Program-made: the position numbers and the translations under genes
The notes under the pieces: generated by a model
Told to the model about the DNA's origin: nothing
The model's database searches: none
Seen by the model: the letters and a program-made list of their open reading frames with translations, nothing else
Shown: in pieces, positions 5,756 through 8,816 of the stretch
How the letters are laid out: each line of letters opens with the position of its first letter
How positions within the stretch are numbered: the stretch's first letter is position 1
Origin: Desulfobacteraceae bacterium
GTDB lineage: Bacteria; Desulfobacterota; DSM-4660; Desulfatiglandales; B25-G16
Direction: 5' to 3'
Length of the DNA: 8,816 bases
Assembly (NCBI GenBank): GCA_030669265.1
Contig: DAOVDY010000016.1
Coordinates: forward strand, 1 to 8,816

Positions 5756-6832
5756 TCATTTGGTGATTATTCTTACTAGATCGTTGTAAAAGACGATGGC
5801 CATTAAAAGGATGAGAAGAAATAAACCTATCTTCTGGGCCATCTCCCTTTTTTTGATACTTAAAGGTTTCCTTATTACAATTTCTATCAAAAATAAGAGT
5901 ATTAGACCGCCATCTAAAACTGGTACTGGAAGAAGGTTTAGTATAGCGAGATTAATACTTATAACAGCCATAAAAGGGAGGAGATAACTTAAATTTTGTT
6001 TTGCTATTTCTCCTGTTAACTGTCCAATCATGATAGGTCCGCCAAGTGTTTTCAGGGGTATAACCCCTTGAAATAGTTTTACAACTGTCAGGACAGTTAG
6101 TGCTGTTATTTCCCACGTTTTTTTACCGCTTTCCTTAAGTGCTCGCAAGGGACCTAATTTTAATTCCTTGATATTTCCACTCGCTACAATTCCTATCAGT
6201 GCTGATTTAATCTCTTCACCAAAGATGTTTTTAACAATTTCCTCTTTTGGGGAAACCATTGTTGAGATCCTTTTATCACCTCTTATGATTTCCATATTTA
6301 GGTCCTTGTTAAGACTCTTTTCTATGAATTTTTTTATATCGCCCCATTTATTTATTTTTTTTCCATCAATATATTCGATAATATCACCTTTTAATATTCC
6401 GGACTTATCAGCAGGAGAGTCAGGTCTTACTTGTCCGACTTCGGCGATCATGATAGGGTAACCTGATATTAGGAAAATGCCACTAAAAAGAATGAAGGCT
6501 AAGAGGAAATTAAACATAGGACCAGCTGCGGCAATAGCAATTCTCGTTAATACAGGCTGTTTAGAAAAAGATCTATGGGAATCTTCCGGGATTATTTGTT
6601 CATCATTTTCTTCACCTAACATCTTGACAAAACCACCAAGAGGAAAGGCTGAGATCACATATTCGGTTTCTCCCATTTTTTTACCTATGACTTTAGGGCC
6701 AAAGCCAAGGGAAAACTTAAGGACCTTAACGTTACATAATTTGGCAATGAGAAAGTGCCCGAACTCATGGAAAAAGATCAAGACACCAAGCACGACGATA
6801 AATGGAATTATGTAATATAATACAGTACTCAT
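5756..6832 (-). CDS. rseP: RIP metalloprotease RseP (site-2 protease)
   Basis: RseP is an inner-membrane zinc protease that cuts transmembrane segments, classically the anti-sigma-E factor in envelope stress and remnant signal peptides. The 358-residue protein is the shorter, single-PDZ form; E. coli RseP has two PDZ domains. HEFGH at 22-26 within the first transmembrane helix is the zinc site, with GFGP and the GGFVKM block following. A PDZ domain lies at about 125-200 (RPDSPADKSGILKGDII). The second catalytic motif NLLPVPVLDGG is at 299-309 and supplies the third zinc ligand, D307. Four or so hydrophobic helices fit. The ATG at 6832 starts directly at the first helix. It lies between dxr and tsaB, an arrangement familiar in deltaproteobacteria. 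Its actual substrate here is unknown. Confidence 0.95.
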   Translation of the reverse strand: MSTVLYYIIPFIVVLGVLIFFHEFGHFLIAKLCNVKVLKFSLGFGPKVIGKKMGETEYVISAFPLGGFVKMLGEENDEQIIPEDSHRSFSKQPVLTRIAIAAAGPMFNFLLAFILFSGIFLISGYPIMIAEVGQVRPDSPADKSGILKGDIIEYIDGKKINKWGDIKKFIEKSLNKDLNMEIIRGDKRISTMVSPKEEIVKNIFGEEIKSALIGIVASGNIKELKLGPLRALKESGKKTWEITALTVLTVVKLFQGVIPLKTLGGPIMIGQLTGEIAKQNLSYLLPFMAVISINLAILNLLPVPVLDGGLILLFLIEIVIRKPLSIKKREMAQKIGLFLLILLMAIVFYNDLVRIITK

Positions 6833-6858
6833 AATTTGAACTTATGGTCTTCAACCTA

Positions 6859-6870
6859 ATTGGAGTATTG
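6859..6870. repeat. GGAG octamer repeat, left fragment
   Basis: ATTGGAGTATTG carries the same (A/T)TGGAG unit as the array at 6972-6998. It directly abuts the outer end of element B, so the element appears to sit inside the octamer array. Confidence 0.4.
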
Positions 6871-6973
6871 GCCCGCCCTGACGCGACTTGCATAGAATAC
6901 GATATTATCGCTGTGATATCTCATGAGTTGAGTATATGCAATTAGCTCATTACAAGTCAGGTTTGGGCCAGGG
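6871..6973 (-). repeat. Dispersed element, copy B (103 bp), inverted relative to copy A
   Basis: This segment begins GCCCGCCCTGACGCGAC (6871-6887) and ends AGGTTTGGGCCAGGG (6959-6973). Read as its reverse complement it matches the two ends of 970-1071 with one mismatch each, and its length differs by one base. An inner inverted repeat, ACTTG (6886-6890) with CAAGT (6954-6958), lies just inside the ends. The interior is AT-rich and non-coding. Copies in two unrelated spacers in opposite orientation suggest a dispersed, possibly once mobile, element. Confidence 0.6.
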
Positions 6974-7066
6974 AGCAATGGAGCATTGGAGTGATGAGTT
7001 TAAAGGAATAAAAAAATAACTTTTTCCTATTTTACTATCCAATACTCGAATACTCCATCACTCCAT
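6972..7066. repeat. GGAG octamer arrays arranged as an imperfect inverted repeat
   Basis: The left arm at 6972-6998 repeats a (A/T)TGGAG(C/T)(A/G)-like unit about three times. The right arm at 7039-7066 carries the complementary (A/T)ACTCCAT-like unit. Between them AAGGAATAAAAA and TTTTTCCT can also pair, so the whole segment can fold as one long imperfect hairpin. It contains no gene and lies in the spacer between dxr and rseP. Confidence 0.55.
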
Positions 7067-7131
7067 GTGAATAGCATAAATCAAGTCCAATGAAAAGATA
7101 TAGGCGATAAGTTGCATAGATTACGCTATAT

Positions 7132-8298
7132 TTATTTCCTCACCATCTCCCTCAGGATTTCTGTTGCTCGAGATTTGGCCCATTGATCTGCCTCAATTAC
7201 TTGTTCGATATTATGTAAGGGAAAGCTCTCGTGCTTCTCCATTGTTTTTTCAATAAGTTGAGGGATTTCCAAAAAACCGATTTTTCCTTCCAAAAAGGCA
7301 TTAACCCCGATTTCATTGGCTCCATTTAATACGGCTGGCATGCTTTCTCCTATTTTTCCTGCAGCAAGGGCTAGGTATAGACATCTAAATCTCTCTTTAT
7401 CAGGCTTTTCAAAGCTCAATGTTTTTATATCTAAAAGGTCCAATGATGGCAGTTCAACCTTAAGATGCCTTGGATAAGAGAGGGCGTAGGATATTGGTAT
7501 TCTCATGTCTGTAGGGGCTAGCTGTGCGATAATAGAGCCATCCATATATTCAACCATTGAATGAATAATGCTTTGGGGATGGAGAAGGATTTCTATTTGC
7601 TCCATCTCTACATTAAAAAGCCATTTTGCCTCAATTGCCTCCATTCCCTTATTCATCATAGTCGCTGAATCAATACTTATTTTGCGACCCATTTTCCATT
7701 TCGGATGTTTTAATGCCTCCTTTGGAGTAACCTCGGATAATCTTTCTATGGGGGAATCTTTGAATGGTCCACCAGAGCCTGTTAGGATGATTTTTTTCAG
7801 GTCTTCTCTGCTGTGTCCTTGGATAGATTGCTGTATCGCACTGTGCTCACTGTCAATAGGGAATATATTTACCCCCAACTTTTTTGATTCATTTATTAGC
7901 AAAGATCCTGCCATTACCAACGTTTCTTTATTGGCCAAAGCCACATCCTTACCAGCAGTTATGGCTGAAAATGTTGGCAGTAGACCAGCAGATCCTGTCA
8001 TTGCTGCTATAGCCAGGTTTACATCTGAAAGGGTAGCAATTTCACTATAGCCTTTGGTGCCATATAAAATTTCTGTGTTTGTCGAATTGTTTAGTTTATT
8101 TTTTAGCTCATCGGCGAGATTAGAATTAATAACTACTGCATAAAGTGGTTTAAATTCCTTTATTTGATTAAGGAGGAGATCTATATTTCTTCCTGCACCG
8201 AGCGCTATAATCCGGTATCTCTCTGGATTGTTCTTAATAATCTTGAGTGCATTAGTCCCTATATAACCAGTAGAGCCCAGCAGGCATATATTTTTCAA
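7132..8298 (-). CDS. dxr: 1-deoxy-D-xylulose 5-phosphate reductoisomerase
   Basis: Dxr makes 2-C-methyl-D-erythritol 4-phosphate from DXP with NADPH, the first committed step of the MEP isoprenoid pathway; the product feeds undecaprenyl phosphate and quinone synthesis. With the chosen start it has 388 residues, normal for the family. The NADPH loop GSTGYIG is at 8-14 and ANKETLV at 122-128. The metal ligands D149 and E151 are in IDSEHSA. GSGGPF lies at 174-179, HPKWKMGRKISIDSATMMNKGMEAIEA spans 198-224 and holds N216, K217 and E220, and HPQSIIHSMVEY follows. All catalytic residues are present. The open frame extends to a TTG at 8364. TTG at 8298 is preferred because AAGGAG lies 9 nt before it and because MKNICLLGSTG matches family N-termini. 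The extra 22 codons fall in repeat sequence. It lies downstream of cdsA. Confidence 0.95.
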   Translation of the reverse strand: MKNICLLGSTGYIGTNALKIIKNNPERYRIIALGAGRNIDLLLNQIKEFKPLYAVVINSNLADELKNKLNNSTNTEILYGTKGYSEIATLSDVNLAIAAMTGSAGLLPTFSAITAGKDVALANKETLVMAGSLLINESKKLGVNIFPIDSEHSAIQQSIQGHSREDLKKIILTGSGGPFKDSPIERLSEVTPKEALKHPKWKMGRKISIDSATMMNKGMEAIEAKWLFNVEMEQIEILLHPQSIIHSMVEYMDGSIIAQLAPTDMRIPISYALSYPRHLKVELPSLDLLDIKTLSFEKPDKERFRCLYLALAAGKIGESMPAVLNGANEIGVNAFLEGKIGFLEIPQLIEKTMEKHESFPLHNIEQVIEADQWAKSRATEILREMVRK

Positions 8299-8307
8299 AG
8301 AGAATAG

Positions 8308-8313
8308 CTCCTT
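8308..8313 (-). promoter_or_regulatory. Shine-Dalgarno site that sets the dxr start
   Basis: AAGGAG on the - strand is followed by 9 nt and TTG at 8298-8296. No equally good site precedes the longer TTG start at 8364. Confidence 0.75.
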
Positions 8314-8320
8314 CGGAAGT

Positions 8321-8463
8321 AGGTTGTCAGTGGTTAGTTGTTTGTTGCAAAGGACAATAGACAACCTTCATTGGGTTAAAGTTAATTAAAGCAAATTGCT
8401 CAATCTACAATTCACATCCCGTTCACTGTCTTCCGACGGACAACGGACGATGAACAACAGACA
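8321..8463. repeat. GTTGTC-type repeat patch between cdsA and dxr
   Basis: AGGTTGTC (8321-8328) and GACAACCT (8360-8367) are a perfect 8-bp inverted repeat. Further along, 8427-8462 carries related GACAAC, GGAC, ACAAC and AGACA words in loose repetition. The patch accounts for the spurious N-terminal extension of the dxr frame. No gene is visible in the spacer, and no strong intrinsic terminator follows cdsA. Confidence 0.45.
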
Positions 8464-8816
8464 TTAGATGTTTAAATATATGTACAGGATAGGAACTGCA
8501 AAAAGGAGACTATCTATTCTGTCTAGCATCCCTCCATGTCCTGGTAAAATCTTACCACTATCCTTTTTATTTGATATTCTTTTTAGCATAGATTCTGCCA
8601 AGTCGCCAATTTGTCCACTGATTCCTATTGCTATGCCTACTGCCATTATAGAGATAGAAGATAAAGAAGTAAAGGATACATAACCAAAGAGACCAGCACA
8701 AGCTATATTTGCAATCAGACCTCCTATCGTACCTTCCCAGGTCTTTCCAGGACTGATCCGGGTTAGTTTATGTTTTCCAAAAAATTTTCCGCAATAGAAG
8801 GAACCAGTATCACCAG
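8464..8816 (-). CDS. cdsA: Phosphatidate cytidylyltransferase, C-terminal part (5' end outside window)
   Basis: CdsA converts phosphatidic acid and CTP to CDP-diacylglycerol at the inner membrane, the substrate of PssA encoded downstream on the same strand. The frame is open from the window edge at 8816 to the TAA at 8464-8466 and gives the last 116 residues. It starts in GDTGSFYCGKFFGKHKL, followed by the conserved ISPGKTWEGTIGG. The family signature is complete: SMLKR, four residues, KDSGKILPGHGGMLDRIDS. The last hydrophobic helix (LLFAVPILYIYL) ends the protein as usual. About 60% of the protein, including its N-terminal helices and start codon, lies outside the window. Confidence 0.95.
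   Translation of the reverse strand, partial: GDTGSFYCGKFFGKHKLTRISPGKTWEGTIGGLIANIACAGLFGYVSFTSLSSISIMAVGIAIGISGQIGDLAESMLKRISNKKDSGKILPGHGGMLDRIDSLLFAVPILYIYLNI

Larger units (their letters stand above)
6833..7131. other. 299-bp spacer between dxr and rseP, repeat-filled and non-coding
   Basis: From low to high coordinate this holds a short leader next to rseP, the octamer fragment, element B, the octamer inverted repeat, and about 65 bp of AT-rich sequence before the dxr stop. TTGCATAGATTACGCTAT at 7112-7129 matches 6888-6905 inside element B at 16 of 18 positions in the same orientation, so a decayed extra copy may be present. No open frame with a credible start was found, and no clear intrinsic terminator for dxr. 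Confidence 0.6.

Noticed and set aside
6168..6815. Two + strand open frames (97 and 112 codons) opposite rseP
   Set aside because: Both fall inside the conserved RseP coding sequence, have low-complexity translations and no family features.
7568..8050. 160-codon open frame on the + strand within dxr
   Set aside because: It lies opposite a clearly conserved Dxr coding region, shows no recognisable domain and has no convincing ribosome binding site. It is a shadow of dxr.
8321..8463. Possible CRISPR array or tandem repeat upstream of dxr
   Set aside because: The repeated words are short and irregular, with no constant repeat length or spacer pattern and no cas genes.

Overview
The window reads as an ordinary, gene-dense stretch of chromosome from an AT-rich Gram-negative bacterium. 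The most likely source is an anaerobic deltaproteobacterium (Desulfobacterota). This placement rests on three things: the gene order cdsA-dxr-rseP-tsaB; the pairing of a short phosphatidylserine decarboxylase with a compact phosphatidylserine synthase; and a crotonase that resembles the dienoyl-CoA hydratases of anaerobic benzoyl-CoA degraders. It is inferred from family resemblance and was not tested by any search.

The left part (1-1897) is read on the + strand. It begins with the last codons of an unidentified gene and a strong terminator. Next come a crotonase-family gene with its own promoter and Shine-Dalgarno site, and an rlpA-type lipoprotein gene. A 168-bp spacer between those two genes holds the first copy of a roughly 102-bp dispersed element.

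The rest (1894-8816) is read on the - strand. In transcription order it is cdsA (5' end outside the window), dxr, rseP, tsaB, psd, pssA, rsmD, coaD and an IHF/HU-type gene. The last gene converges on rlpA with overlapping stop codons. These are housekeeping genes. CdsA, PssA and Psd make up the three steps from phosphatidic acid to phosphatidylethanolamine. Dxr is the first committed step of the MEP isoprenoid pathway. RseP is the intramembrane site-2 protease, TsaB serves tRNA t6A synthesis, RsmD methylates 16S rRNA, and CoaD makes dephospho-CoA. Close spacing or overlap suggests co-transcription of rseP-tsaB, psd-pssA and rsmD-coaD. Larger gaps separate cdsA/dxr, dxr/rseP, tsaB/psd, pssA/rsmD and coaD/IHF.

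Several starts need correcting from the longest open frame. Dxr, IHF/HU and CoaD are best started downstream, at codons preceded by good Shine-Dalgarno sites. TTG is the likely start of dxr, tsaB and psd, and pssA probably starts at GTG or TTG.

No new multi-gene system is visible. The least explained material is intergenic. There are two inverted copies of a roughly 102-bp element with matching ends (970-1071 and 6871-6973), the second lying inside a GGAG octamer array. There are also GC-rich palindromes in an AT-rich background and a GTTGTC-type repeat patch upstream of dxr.
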